NCBI RefSeq assembly: GCF_011067745.1
Contig: NZ_JAAMPJ010000005.1
Span: forward strand, 186,001 to 250,000
Reading direction: 5' to 3'
Origin: Lentzea alba
GTDB taxonomy: Bacteria; Actinomycetota; Actinomycetes; Mycobacteriales; Pseudonocardiaceae
DNA: 64,000 nucleotides
A program made the position numbers and the translations under genes. The notes under the pieces are model-generated. The model ran no database searches. It saw only the letters and a list, made by a program, of their open reading frames with translations, and was not told where the DNA came from. Below, one piece after another: positions 19,106-29,181 of the stretch (its first letter is position 1; each line of letters begins with the position of its first letter).

Positions 19106-19117
19106 GCGCCTAGCTTG

Positions 19118-19489
19118 CTACGAAACCGGCTGCACCAGGAAGAACTCGTTGCCGAACGGGTCGGAGAACCACGTCGCGCGGTCACCCCACGGCATGGTCT
19201 CCGGCGCCGCCTTGACCCGCACCCCCTTCAGCTCGAACGAAGCGACGTCCCCGTCGATGTCGTCGGTGATCAGCGAGATGCCGCAGCCCATCGAGAAGGA
19301 CACGTTGGGCGTGTCGTTCACCGACAGCGCGAAGGCGGTCTGGGCACCGGGAGGAGCGACGGTCAGCCAGCGCATGCCCGCCTCGTCGCTGTCCTGCCGC
19401 TTCTCCCAGCCCAGCACGCCCACGTAGAACGACACCGCTTCGTCCAGAGAGCGGACGTTGACGGTCACCGAGTGCGCATGAGTAATCAT
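19118..19489 (-). CDS. VOC-superfamily (glyoxalase/bleomycin resistance-like) protein
   Basis: The 123-residue protein has the two beta-alpha-beta-beta-beta modules of the vicinal oxygen chelate fold: HSVTVNVRSLDEAVSFYVGVLGWEKR at the N-terminus and SDPFGNEFFLVQP at the C-terminus. Candidate metal ligands are the N-terminal His and a late Glu. Members include glyoxalases, dioxygenases and drug-binding proteins, so the substrate is unknown. It begins 10 nt after the end of secDF and stops 12 nt before the oxidase gene. Confidence 0.85.
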   Translation of the reverse strand: MITHAHSVTVNVRSLDEAVSFYVGVLGWEKRQDSDEAGMRWLTVAPPGAQTAFALSVNDTPNVSFSMGCGISLITDDIDGDVASFELKGVRVKAAPETMPWGDRATWFSDPFGNEFFLVQPVS

Positions 19490-19499
19490 GCGAAGGACG

Positions 19500-21653
19500 C
19501 TAGGCGCGCACCCCCGCCGGGCGCTTCTTCGAAACTGCTCGTCGTGGCCAGCGGGACTCGAGCCACAACGCCACCGGAGCCGCGGTGACCACTGTGGACG
19601 CAGTGCCCGCGATCAGGCCGATCAGCAACGCCGTCGCGAAGTCGGCCAGGGAGCCGTCGCCCAGCACCAGCAGCGCGGCGAGCACGAAGAGCACGCCGAT
19701 GCCGGTGTTCACGGTGCGTGGCACGGTCTGGACGACCGCGTCGGACACCACGTCCGGATACGGAGCCTTCAGACGGGACCCGCGCAGTTCGCGCAGGCGG
19801 TCGAACACGACCACGGAGTCGTTCACCGAGTAGCCGATCACGGTCAGCAGGGCCGCGAGGAACACGCCGTCGGCGGTCTTGCCCATCCACGCGAACACCC
19901 CGACCAGCACCAGCACGTCGCTGAGCAGGGCGGCGACGGTGGCGAGGCCGAGGCGCCAGTCGAAGCGCACGGCCAGGTAGCCGAGCTGGGCGAGCACGGC
20001 GATGGCCAGGCCGATCACGGCGTTGCGGCGCAGTTCGGACGACAGCGACGGGCCGATCAGCTCGTTGCTGGACTGGCGGGCGCCGCCGTCGACGGCCGAG
20101 GACACGACCTGACCGATTTTCGACGACTGGGCGTCGTCGATCGGGCCGGTGCGCAGCGAGACCTCGTTGCCGGAGGAGGACACGACCACGTCGGAGAAAC
20201 CCGCGTCGGACAACGCGCCGCGGACCCGGCCGGCGTCGATCGGGCCGCCCGCGGTGAAGTCGAGCATGCGGCCGCCGGTGAACTCGACGCCCAGGTTCAG
20301 GCCGCGCACGAACAGGCCGGCGAACGCCACGAGCACCAGCACGCCGGCGCTGATCAGCCACCGCGACGGGCGCCGGTACAGCACGATCGACAGCCGCTGC
20401 CGGACCCAGCCGAGCGTGTGCAGGCCGCTCAGCCGAGGACGCTTCGACACGAACCGCGTACCGAGCACCCACACGACCAGCACGCGCGACAGCACCAGAG
20501 CGCTGAACATCGACGCCAGCACACCGATGGTCAAGGTGACGCCGAAGCCCCGGACCGGGCCCGTGGCCAGCCAGAACAGCAACCCGGCTGCCAGCAGCGT
20601 CGTCACGTTCGAGTCGGCGATCGCGCTCAACGCACCACGGAAACCACCCTCCGCGGCACGGCGCAGGTTCGGTTTTCGGGCGTACTCCTCGCGCGCTCGT
20701 TCGAAGATCAGGACGTTCGCGTCGACCGCCATGCCGATCGCCAGCACGAAACCGGCCAGCCCTGGCAACGTCAAGGTCGCGCCCACCGCCAAGAGCCCGG
20801 CATAGGCCACGCCCGCGTAACCGACCAGCGCCACCACCGCCAGGAACCCGGCCAGCCGGTACGCGAAGATGAGGAACACGGAGGTCAGCGCGATGCCGAT
20901 GATCGCGGCCTGGGCACTGGCCTCGATCGCGTCCGCGCCCAGGGTCGCCCCGACGGTGCGCTGTTCGATCACCTCGACCGGCACGGGCAGCGCGCCGGAA
21001 CGGATGACCAGGGCCAGCTCCTTGGCCTCGTCGGCGGCGAACCGGCCGGTGATCGTGGTGGCACCGCCTGCCTGACCTGCGCCGCAGGGCGTGTCGAGGC
21101 TGACTTCAGGCGACGAGATGGGCTTGCCGTCCAGCACGAACGCGATCTGCCGGCCGGGAGTGCCGGACGGTTCGCAGGCCGCCTCGCCGGTGACCTTCTG
21201 CCACTTCGCCGGCGCGTCGCCCTGGAACTGGATGTTGACCACGAAACCCGCGCCCTGCGGGTTGCGGACGGCTTGAGCGTCCGAGATGCCCTCGCCGGTC
21301 ATGACGGTCTGGCCGTCCCGCTGGACCACCAGTTGCGCGGTGCGGCCGAGGACCTTCACGGCCTCTTCCGGGTCCTGGACGCCGGGCAGTTCGACGACGA
21401 TGCGGTTCTCGCCGGAGCGGGCGATCACCGGTTCGGCGACACCCAGTGCGTCGACGCGGCGGCGCAGGACCTCCAGAGAACGGTCGGCGGCGTCGGAGTC
21501 CCCTTTGGCTTCGAGGACGATCTGGGTTCCGCCCCGCAGGTCGAGGCCGAGGCGCGGATCTGTGGTGAGCAGCAGAAAAGCGGATGCGACGAGGACCCCG
21601 AGCGCTGTGAGACCGCGCACGAGCAGCCCTCGTCGCGCGTTGTCGCGCGACAT
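19500..21653 (-). CDS. secDF: Fused SecD-SecF protein-export membrane protein
   Basis: The 717-residue protein joins SecD and SecF in one chain. The SecD half starts with one membrane helix, then LGLDLRGGTQIVLE (D1 motif), the periplasmic P1 domain (about 60-250) and six helices with GFVLAIGMAVDANVLIFERAREE. The SecF half starts at about residue 430 with GVEFTGGRMLDF and ends with VIGYSVNDSVVVFDRLRE and the last helices. These are RND-type proton-driven proteins that pull translocating chains out of the Sec channel. Most actinomycetes have separate secD and secF, so this is likely a second, accessory copy. ATG 21653 has GGAAGG about 10 nt upstream. Confidence 0.9.
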   Translation of the reverse strand: MSRDNARRGLLVRGLTALGVLVASAFLLLTTDPRLGLDLRGGTQIVLEAKGDSDAADRSLEVLRRRVDALGVAEPVIARSGENRIVVELPGVQDPEEAVKVLGRTAQLVVQRDGQTVMTGEGISDAQAVRNPQGAGFVVNIQFQGDAPAKWQKVTGEAACEPSGTPGRQIAFVLDGKPISSPEVSLDTPCGAGQAGGATTITGRFAADEAKELALVIRSGALPVPVEVIEQRTVGATLGADAIEASAQAAIIGIALTSVFLIFAYRLAGFLAVVALVGYAGVAYAGLLAVGATLTLPGLAGFVLAIGMAVDANVLIFERAREEYARKPNLRRAAEGGFRGALSAIADSNVTTLLAAGLLFWLATGPVRGFGVTLTIGVLASMFSALVLSRVLVVWVLGTRFVSKRPRLSGLHTLGWVRQRLSIVLYRRPSRWLISAGVLVLVAFAGLFVRGLNLGVEFTGGRMLDFTAGGPIDAGRVRGALSDAGFSDVVVSSSGNEVSLRTGPIDDAQSSKIGQVVSSAVDGGARQSSNELIGPSLSSELRRNAVIGLAIAVLAQLGYLAVRFDWRLGLATVAALLSDVLVLVGVFAWMGKTADGVFLAALLTVIGYSVNDSVVVFDRLRELRGSRLKAPYPDVVSDAVVQTVPRTVNTGIGVLFVLAALLVLGDGSLADFATALLIGLIAGTASTVVTAAPVALWLESRWPRRAVSKKRPAGVRA

Positions 21654-21700
21654 GGGTGAGTGAGCCTTCCGGGATGAAAGTGGTTGCTGAGAAACGGGTT

Positions 21701-22027
21701 TCAGCGACCGGAAGGCGGTGAACGGTCCCGCTGCGGGGTCCAGTGGACGCCGTGCGGCAGGTGGTGCACGTGCCGGGTGTAGGCGACGACGAACCGCTTG
21801 GGCAGCGCGGGCTTCGCGACCGGCGGCACGTCCATCGGCAGCTGGGCCTGCGGCACCTGGGCTGCCTGGAGGTTGTGCGGCTTCGGCGCGGTGACCGGCA
21901 GGTTCGCGAAGTCGTGGCCGTGCCGGATGACCGAGCCGTCGGCGAGCGCCGGTTCGGCGGGCGCGGCGATGATGAACAGCTGGCCGAGGAACAGCAGGAA
22001 CGCGAGCGCGACCGCGTTGCGACGCAT
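21701..22027 (-). CDS. Small secreted protein of unknown function
   Basis: The 108-residue protein has a clear Sec signal peptide (residues 1 to about 30, ending ALA-D) and a mature part rich in Pro, His and Val (QAQLPMDVPPVAKPALPKRFVVAY and HVHHLPHGVHW). No family was recognised. Its ATG overlaps the stop of the TPR gene (TGATG), so it is translationally coupled. SecDF follows after 47 nt. The coupling and export signal suggest a substrate or partner of the adjacent SecDF, but that is inference. The His cluster could bind metal. Confidence 0.65.
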   Translation of the reverse strand: MRRNAVALAFLLFLGQLFIIAAPAEPALADGSVIRHGHDFANLPVTAPKPHNLQAAQVPQAQLPMDVPPVAKPALPKRFVVAYTRHVHHLPHGVHWTPQRDRSPPSGR

Positions 22028-22977
22028 CACCGCTTCCTGCCTCCCCCGACGTACACGAGCGCGCCACCGACGACAGCGCACAACCAGGAAAGCACAAGCG
22101 GCTGCATCGTGGTGGCGCCGAAGAGCAACGCGACCGTCCAGCCGGTCAGGATCACCGCGGACGCGGCGAGCAGCGACACCGTCACCACGAGCTTGCGCAG
22201 GCCGAACAACACCGTGAACGGACGCAGCCGCAGGCCCACGACGACGCAGCACAAGACCAGTGCGCCGGTGAAGAACCCCAGGTAGGGCGTCGGCCGCGGC
22301 ATGCCCGCGATCAACGCCAGTAAACCGCCGCCGACGAGCAGCAACGAGAGCGTCCGCAGTGCCCGCCACACCTGCGGCTTGTTCAACTGCGGCGGCGCGG
22401 GCCTGGCGGACCGCCGCCGTTGCACGGTCGCGAGGTTCGCCTTGGAGTCGGCGTCGGACGGGTCGAGCTTGATCGCCGCGCGGTACGCGTGCTCCGCGGT
22501 GCCCCAGTCACGCATGCGCAGCGCCGCGTCGCCGAGCACCTGGAACGCCCGCGGCTCGGTGGACGCGAGCTGGGAGGCGTGCAGCGCCGCGTCGAACGCC
22601 TCCACGGCGCCGTCCGGGGAGTTCGCGAGGACCTCGGCCAGCACGACGTAGCAACGCCAGTCGCCCGGCTTGCGGCGCACGGACTCGCGCGCAGCGACGG
22701 CGGCCTCGGCAGGACGGCCGAGGTCGCTCAACGCCAGCGCGGCCAGCCGCTGCGGCCACGCGGGCTCGCCGTCGAGGATCATCGCGCGCTTGGCCGAGTC
22801 GAGCGCCTGGTCCGCCTCACCGAGATCGAGGTGGGCGGCCGCGAGCCGGCACCACGCCTCGGCGTGCCGAGGGTTCGCCGCCACGAGGGGACGCAGCAGG
22901 TCGATCGCCTGCTGCGGCAACCCCTCGGCGGTCAACTCGGCTGCACGCAGCAGCACGGCGGTCGTCGGCTCGGACAC
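22027..22977 (-). CDS. TPR-repeat protein with C-terminal membrane domain
   Basis: The 316-residue protein has about five TPR repeats at residues 5-185 (AVLLRAAELTAEGLPQQAIDLLRPL; AWCRLAAAHLDLGEADQALDSAKRAM; HAYRAAIKLDPSDADSKANLATVQRR). Four predicted membrane helices follow (about 205-300) and a basic end GGGRKR. The TPR part should face the cytoplasm and bind partner proteins. It heads the gene string TPR, small secreted protein, SecDF. No catalytic motif is present. The ATG start at 22977 gives the complete first repeat. Confidence 0.75.
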   Translation of the reverse strand: MSEPTTAVLLRAAELTAEGLPQQAIDLLRPLVAANPRHAEAWCRLAAAHLDLGEADQALDSAKRAMILDGEPAWPQRLAALALSDLGRPAEAAVAARESVRRKPGDWRCYVVLAEVLANSPDGAVEAFDAALHASQLASTEPRAFQVLGDAALRMRDWGTAEHAYRAAIKLDPSDADSKANLATVQRRRSARPAPPQLNKPQVWRALRTLSLLLVGGGLLALIAGMPRPTPYLGFFTGALVLCCVVVGLRLRPFTVLFGLRKLVVTVSLLAASAVILTGWTVALLFGATTMQPLVLSWLCAVVGGALVYVGGGRKR

Positions 22978-23022
22978 GCCGCACAGTGTGACAAAGCGCG
23001 TCCGAGCCTCGAACGGGTGACC

Positions 23023-24544
<1,522 letters not shown>

Positions 24545-24552
24545 TTGAAGTG

Positions 24553-24575
24553 GGAGGAGAGCCGGGCTCGCCTCC
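24553..24575 (+). terminator. Leader hairpin ahead of the MFS gene, possible attenuator
   Basis: The stem is GGAGG/CCTCC, then one A-G mismatch, then GAGC/GCTC with a CGG loop, followed by TTT. It sits immediately downstream of the predicted transcription start and before the coding region, where it could attenuate transcription or protect the mRNA end. Confidence 0.45.
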
Positions 24576-24599
24576 TTTCGTCGTATCTGGGGGTGCGAC

Positions 24600-25736
24600 C
24601 TGGTTCGCTGGTACTTCGCCGGCCTCGTGCTGTCGTTCTTCGGGACGAGCGCGATGATGCTGGTCGCGGGGATCTGGATGAAGTCGCTGACCGGCAGCGA
24701 CGCCCTCGCCACGCTCGCACTTCTGTGCCTCTACGCGCCGGGTGTGCTCTCGCCGTGGATCGGCCGGGTCGCCGACTCGTATCGCAGCAAGCCGCTGCTG
24801 ATCTGGACGGATCTCGCGATCGTCCCGGCGCTGGCCGTGCTGTTCTTCACCGACGAGCCGTGGGTGATCTTCGCGGTCCTGCTGCTCTACGGCACGAAGT
24901 CGGTGCTGGTCAGCGCGGCGGAACCGGCGTTGCTCGTGGCGATGCTCCCCCAGGACCAGCTCGCCAGGGCCAACGGCCTGCGCATGTCGTTGCAGGAGGG
25001 CATGAAGCTCGTGGCACCGCTTGCGGGTGCCGCGCTGTTCGCGGCGTACGGCGCGTGGCCGGTGGTGGCGATCGACGCGCTGTCGTTCCTGCTCGCGGCG
25101 GCGGCGACCAGCATGATCAGGGTCGACGAACCACCGCCCGCGCCGCGCGAGTCCCCGAGCTGGCCCCACCTGAAGGCGCTGACCTGGCCGATCGCCGGCG
25201 CGGCGACGGCGTTGTTCGCGAGTTCGCTCAACACCGCCGCCGCGTTCCCGCTCGTGGAGAAGGGCCTGCACCACGGACCGGAGTTGCTCGGCGTGCTGGC
25301 CGCCGCCCAGGGCGCGGGCTCCGTCCTCGCCGGGCTGACCGGGAAGCGCGCCGACGTGCGGATCGGTCTCCTGCTCATGGCCGTGGCCGCGCTGGCCAGG
25401 ACGATCGCGTGGCTGCCGATGGTGCTCGTCTCGGGGTTCGTGGCCGGCATCGGCCTCGCCTGGACCGTGATCGCGGTGGCCACACTGGTGCAGCGGAACA
25501 CCCCACCCGCGGTGATGGGCCGGGTCAGCGCGACCGCGATGAGCCTCGTGTTCGGCGCCGTGCCGCTGGGACTCGCGGCGGGCGCCGCTCTCGTGGCGCA
25601 CCTCAGCTTCGCGGCGATCTACGTGATCATCGCCGTGCTCACCGCGGCGGCGGCGATCTGGACACGCGGGGGCCGGGCGCGCCGCTTCACTGCGCACCAG
25701 ACCCCCGCGCGGCGGGCGACCGACCAGGTGGAGTGA
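24600..25736 (+). CDS. MFS transporter, candidate rifamycin exporter
   Basis: The protein has about 378 residues with 10-12 membrane helices and MFS loop motifs (GRVADSYRSKPLL after helix 2; RANGLRMSLQEGMKLVAPLAGAALF). Such proton-driven transporters usually export drugs. The first helix reads RWYFAGLVLSFFGTSAMMLVAGIW. GTG 24627 would cut that helix in half, so I prefer CTG 24600, which has GGGGG about 6 nt upstream. GTG 24627 remains possible. It shares the RAE with rox in the divergent orientation, so rifamycin induction and export are inferred; no specificity motif shows this directly. It ends directly against the convergent GH97 gene with no gap. Confidence 0.8.
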   Translation: MVRWYFAGLVLSFFGTSAMMLVAGIWMKSLTGSDALATLALLCLYAPGVLSPWIGRVADSYRSKPLLIWTDLAIVPALAVLFFTDEPWVIFAVLLLYGTKSVLVSAAEPALLVAMLPQDQLARANGLRMSLQEGMKLVAPLAGAALFAAYGAWPVVAIDALSFLLAAAATSMIRVDEPPPAPRESPSWPHLKALTWPIAGAATALFASSLNTAAAFPLVEKGLHHGPELLGVLAAAQGAGSVLAGLTGKRADVRIGLLLMAVAALARTIAWLPMVLVSGFVAGIGLAWTVIAVATLVQRNTPPAVMGRVSATAMSLVFGAVPLGLAAGAALVAHLSFAAIYVIIAVLTAAAAIWTRGGRARRFTAHQTPARRATDQVE

Positions 25737-27587
25737 TCAGTCGCAGGTGGTGGCGGTCGGCGGCACCTGGCAGAGCCGGGCCGCGAAGCCACCGTTGCGA
25801 GCCACGGGCACCGTCAGGGAATCTCCCGCCGCGACACGTCTGGTGTCGAACGCGATCTTGCCCGTCGGGCTGTCGTGGTACAGCTCGACCAACCACGAGC
25901 CGGCGCCGAGGAATCCCGTTCCGACCGATTGGTCACGCGGATCACCCGCCACCCCGGCACCGAGGAACCAGGTCGTGCCGGAACGGCGGGCCAGCACCGC
26001 GAGCCTGCCCGGATCACCGGCGACCAGCCTGGTCTCGTCCCACGCGGCCGGCACGGTCCGCAGGAACTGCTCGGCCACCGGGTACGCGGCGTAGCTGGAG
26101 ATCTTGTCCGCGAAGTGCTGGACGCCGGACTCGTACAGCACACCCAGCGCTAGCTCCGCCGCGTCCGAGTTGGGTCGCACACCGGAGAACGTCACCGGCG
26201 TGAAGTCCATCGGGCCGGTCAGGTTCCTGGTGAACGGCAACGTCAGGTAGTGCTCGATCGGGAACGGCTCTCGGCCAGGACGCGGTTTGGTGCCCTCCGC
26301 GCCCTTCACCGCCTCGACGGACAGCACGTGCGGCCAGGTGCGTTCGACGCCGCGCGGAATCGGAGCGCCGTGGAAGTTCAGCATCAGCCGGTACTTCGCG
26401 GCCGCCGCGTACACGGCGTCGTACCAGCGCATGCGGTCCTGTCCGTCGGACTCCACGAAGTCGATCTTCAGTCCGGCCGCGCCCCACGAGCGGTACAGGG
26501 CGAAGAGCCGCTCCCGTTCGCTGTCGGTGTCGATGGTCTGCCACCGCACCCACAGCCAGGTCTCCACGCCTCGTGCCTTCGAGTACGAGATCAGCTCGGG
26601 GATCCAGTCGGCGCTCCACCCGGAGTCGACGAGGTTGTACCGGTAGCCCTGACGAGCCGCGTAGTCGGCGTACTGCTTCTGCAGAGCCAAGTTCCCCGTG
26701 CCGTCGCCCCACCACGACCACACCGCGGTACCGGGCTTGATCCACGAGGTGTCGGCGATCTTCGACGGCGACGCCAGTGACGTGATCAGCGAGCTTTCCG
26801 TCAACGAGGCCAACGACCCGACGCCGAGCACGCGCCAGGGCGTGGCCAGTGGACCAGCCGAGGTCTCGGCCGGATCAGGCAACACGAGCCGATAACGCGA
26901 CCCGTCGTAGGTGACGCGCGAACCGCCGTAACGGCCGTCGAGATCAGATTCCGCGAGCAGCAGCCACGAGTCGCCAACGCGGAACAGCGCCGGATAGCCG
27001 TACTCGACGCCCTTCTCGGCAACGCGAACGTGCGCGGACTCGTAGTCACCCCGCCCGTTGTCGTACGGCAGAAGGAACTTGTCAGCCGTTGACGGCACCA
27101 CGAACTCGGACGCCTCACCGAGCACAGTCGCCCACTTGTCCGACGGCAGCACGTACTTGTACGCCACGCCGTCTGCGGACGTGCGCACCACGACGTCCAA
27201 CCGCGTAGCCAACCGTTGGAGGTGGAACGTCGTCTCAGTGCCGACGTAGGTGTGCTGACGCTTCTTACCGGAAACGGTCGTGTACGAGTCCTGGACGAGC
27301 CGTGACGACGACCCGATGAACTTCAAACCCGAGGTCAGGTCGGCGTCAGCGGTGCGAATGCCCAGCGCGGACGGCTCCAGCACCGTGGAGCCGCCGCGCC
27401 GGACCGAAAGGCTCAACCTCCCCTTGTCGAGCCGGACGAATGCTTCTGGTGCAACGGATTGAGAACCAACAGGCGCGGTTACGCGCCACTCACCGGATTC
27501 CGCGATGGCGGGAGTCGTTCCGACCAGCGCGCCGGCGGCGGTCGCACACACTGCCGCCAGCACGACCGATCTGTTGCGAGACCCCAT
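25737..27587 (-). CDS. Secreted glycoside hydrolase family 97 (retaining alpha-galactosidase/alpha-glucosidase type)
   Basis: The 616-residue exported enzyme has a signal peptide (1 to about 29), an N-terminal beta-sandwich (about 35-270), a central TIM barrel and a C-terminal beta domain. The barrel shows VDSGWSAD, WLWVRW, and GLKIDFVESDGQ, whose aspartate (about residue 376) matches the nucleophile of retaining GH97 enzymes; inverting SusB-type members use glutamates instead. It removes alpha-linked galactose or glucose from oligosaccharides outside the cell. ATG 27587 (MGSRNRS) was chosen because GGGAG sits 8 nt before it; the GTG three codons upstream overlaps that site. A LacI-type operator lies 46 nt upstream. 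Confidence 0.85.
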   Translation of the reverse strand: MGSRNRSVVLAAVCATAAGALVGTTPAIAESGEWRVTAPVGSQSVAPEAFVRLDKGRLSLSVRRGGSTVLEPSALGIRTADADLTSGLKFIGSSSRLVQDSYTTVSGKKRQHTYVGTETTFHLQRLATRLDVVVRTSADGVAYKYVLPSDKWATVLGEASEFVVPSTADKFLLPYDNGRGDYESAHVRVAEKGVEYGYPALFRVGDSWLLLAESDLDGRYGGSRVTYDGSRYRLVLPDPAETSAGPLATPWRVLGVGSLASLTESSLITSLASPSKIADTSWIKPGTAVWSWWGDGTGNLALQKQYADYAARQGYRYNLVDSGWSADWIPELISYSKARGVETWLWVRWQTIDTDSERERLFALYRSWGAAGLKIDFVESDGQDRMRWYDAVYAAAAKYRLMLNFHGAPIPRGVERTWPHVLSVEAVKGAEGTKPRPGREPFPIEHYLTLPFTRNLTGPMDFTPVTFSGVRPNSDAAELALGVLYESGVQHFADKISSYAAYPVAEQFLRTVPAAWDETRLVAGDPGRLAVLARRSGTTWFLGAGVAGDPRDQSVGTGFLGAGSWLVELYHDSPTGKIAFDTRRVAAGDSLTVPVARNGGFAARLCQVPPTATTCD

Positions 27588-27632
27588 GCTTGTCACTCCC
27601 TACAGCGTGGCGGCGGTAGGTGGACAGGGTTG

Positions 27633-27646
27633 GGAAAGCGCTTACC
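27633..27646 (-). promoter_or_regulatory. LacI-type operator upstream of the GH97 gene
   Basis: GGAAAGCGCTTACC is a 14-bp palindrome with one mismatched pair and the central CG of LacI-family operators. It differs from the GH16 operator (GAGAGCGCTCTC core), so a different repressor is likely. Confidence 0.55.
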
Positions 27647-27649
27647 AGA

Positions 27650-28036
27650 CTAGGCCAGCAGCCCGCTCGACTCCAGATGACTGAAGATGACTCGCGTGAC
27701 CGGCGAAACCCGGTCCGCATCGGCGGTGGTGAACCACGCCAGCTCGGCGATCTCGCTCGCCGGCTTTAACTCTCCGGCGAAAGTCGCCGTGTAGCAGGTC
27801 ATCCGCACGGTCTCCCCCTCGGCACGACCGTGCGCCTGAGCCTCGAACACGCCGATCAGCTCAGGCCCGGACACGTCGACGGACAGCTCCTCGCGGATCT
27901 CGCGCACGAGCGTCTCGACGTCGGACTCCCCCGGCTCGCGTTTGCCGCCGGGCACGTAGAAGGTGTCCTTGCCGTGCGAACGGGCGACGAGCACCCGGCC
28001 GTCCACGACGTGCACCCACGCCACCTTGTCGATCAC
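27650..28036 (-). CDS. Nudix hydrolase
   Basis: The 128-residue protein carries a complete Nudix box, GG-KREPGESDVETLVREIREEL (about residues 30-52), with the REIREEL metal-binding glutamates. It hydrolyses a nucleoside diphosphate linked to another group. The FYVPGGKREPGE opening and the short length resemble MutT-type (8-oxo-dGTP) enzymes, but the substrate is unknown. The GTG start at 28036 gives a full first strand. It lies 10 nt after the azoreductase stop and may be co-transcribed with it. Confidence 0.88.
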   Translation of the reverse strand: MIDKVAWVHVVDGRVLVARSHGKDTFYVPGGKREPGESDVETLVREIREELSVDVSGPELIGVFEAQAHGRAEGETVRMTCYTATFAGELKPASEIAELAWFTTADADRVSPVTRVIFSHLESSGLLA

Positions 28037-28046
28037 ATGCCCGACC

Positions 28047-28628
28047 TTAGGCCGAGGCGAGTTCCTTCACCACGCGCTGCGCGTCGGCCCGCGACTCGAC
28101 CGCCAGCTCGCGGAACTCGTGCATCTGCGGCACCACGTCCGCCAGCGTCAACTCGGCGTGCACGAACTGCAGGTCGTGGTCGAGCCCGACCATCGACAGC
28201 ACGGCGCGCAGGTACGGCTCCTGGAAGTCGAAGCCCTCGCGCGGCGTGCCCTGCTTGTACGAGCCACCACGAGCCGTGACGACGACAACGCGCTTGCCGC
28301 CCCACTCGAACGTGCCGTCCTCACGGGCGAAGTGCGCGGAGGTCGCGATCTGGTCGATCCAGGCCTTCAGGGTCGACGGGATCGAGAAGTTGTACATCGG
28401 CGCGCCGATGAGGATCACGTCGGCGGCGTCGACCTCGGCGATCAGACCGGCCTCGATGCCCTGGTCCGTGCCGTCCTTGTGCGGGATCGGCGACGCGTGC
28501 AGGTCGCGGTAGGTGTAGCCACCGCCGGGGTTCACGGTCCGCCAGACGTCGGCGAACTGACCTGAGATCTCCCTGGTCACGGACCCCTCGTAGCGAATGC
28601 TCGTGTCGATGTGCAGCAGATTGGTCAT
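28047..28628 (-). CDS. FMN-dependent NADH-azoreductase/quinone reductase
   Basis: The 193-residue flavodoxin-fold enzyme starts MTNLLHIDTSIRYEGSVTREI (phosphate-binding SxxxS region) and contains the AzoR signatures PMYNFSIPSTLKAWIDQI and VVTARGGSYKQGTPREGFDFQEPYLR. It reduces quinones and azo compounds by two-electron transfer with NAD(P)H. It is divergent from a MarR-type gene with a perfect operator in between, the usual arrangement for electrophile-induced azoreductases. The start at ATG 28628 is firm from the conserved N-terminus; upstream codons in the frame cross the operator. Confidence 0.9.
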   Translation of the reverse strand: MTNLLHIDTSIRYEGSVTREISGQFADVWRTVNPGGGYTYRDLHASPIPHKDGTDQGIEAGLIAEVDAADVILIGAPMYNFSIPSTLKAWIDQIATSAHFAREDGTFEWGGKRVVVVTARGGSYKQGTPREGFDFQEPYLRAVLSMVGLDHDLQFVHAELTLADVVPQMHEFRELAVESRADAQRVVKELASA

Positions 28629-28662
28629 ACCAAGAACATACGAGCGAAGAACTTCCGAGTCA

Positions 28663-28686
28663 AGATGTTCTGAGTCCAGAACATCT
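28663..28686. promoter_or_regulatory. Perfect palindromic operator between azoreductase and MarR genes
   Basis: AGATGTTCTG and CAGAACATCT are exact complements around AGTC. The site lies 34 nt from the azoreductase start and 24 nt from the MarR start, close to the -10 candidate TAGGAT at 28698-28703. It is the likely binding site for the MarR product, repressing both genes. Confidence 0.8.
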
Positions 28687-28710
28687 GCGCCGGGATGTAG
28701 GATGGACCAC

Positions 28711-29181
28711 ATGGAGGACCAGCAGCTGATTTCCGCTTGCGTGGAGAAGTGGGACTTCAACTGGCTGCTGCACCGCGCCACCCAGCGGGTCGGGGCCGCC
28801 TTCGCCGACGAGATCACGAAGTTCGGCATCACGTTGCGCGGCCAGCTGATCCTGCAGGCGCTCGCGAACGAGGAGCTGCAGCGCACCCAGCTCAAGCTCG
28901 GGGCGATGCTCGGCCTGGACAAGACCACGCTGACCAGCGAGCTCGACAAGCTGGAGCGACTCGGCCTGATCACGCGGGTGCCCGACCCGAAGGATCGCAG
29001 GGTGCGCACGCCGGTGATCACCGACGAAGGCCTGGAGCTGCAGAAGCAGGCGGGAGCAGCGCTCGCCGAGGTCGAACGCGGCTTCCGCGCCCGCTTCTCC
29101 GATCAGGAAATGGCGATCATCCACAAGGCCCTGAGCGACCTCGCCCGCGGCGAGGGCCCGATGCACGGTTCCTGCATCTAG
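28711..29181 (+). CDS. MarR-family regulator, probable redox/electrophile sensor
   Basis: The 156-residue protein has the MarR winged helix (LKLGAMLGLDKTTLTSELDKLERLGLITR and the wing DPKDRRVRTPVIT, about residues 55-110). A cysteine at about residue 10 (LISACVEKWDF) sits where thiol-based MarR sensors carry theirs. It is divergent from the azoreductase, so quinone or diazo stress is the likely signal (inference). ATG 28711 was preferred over ATG 28702 because TAGGAT about 8 nt before it would give a leaderless mRNA; both are possible. The 3' end overlaps the convergent oxidoreductase gene by 4 nt. Confidence 0.82.
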   Translation: MEDQQLISACVEKWDFNWLLHRATQRVGAAFADEITKFGITLRGQLILQALANEELQRTQLKLGAMLGLDKTTLTSELDKLERLGLITRVPDPKDRRVRTPVITDEGLELQKQAGAALAEVERGFRARFSDQEMAIIHKALSDLARGEGPMHGSCI

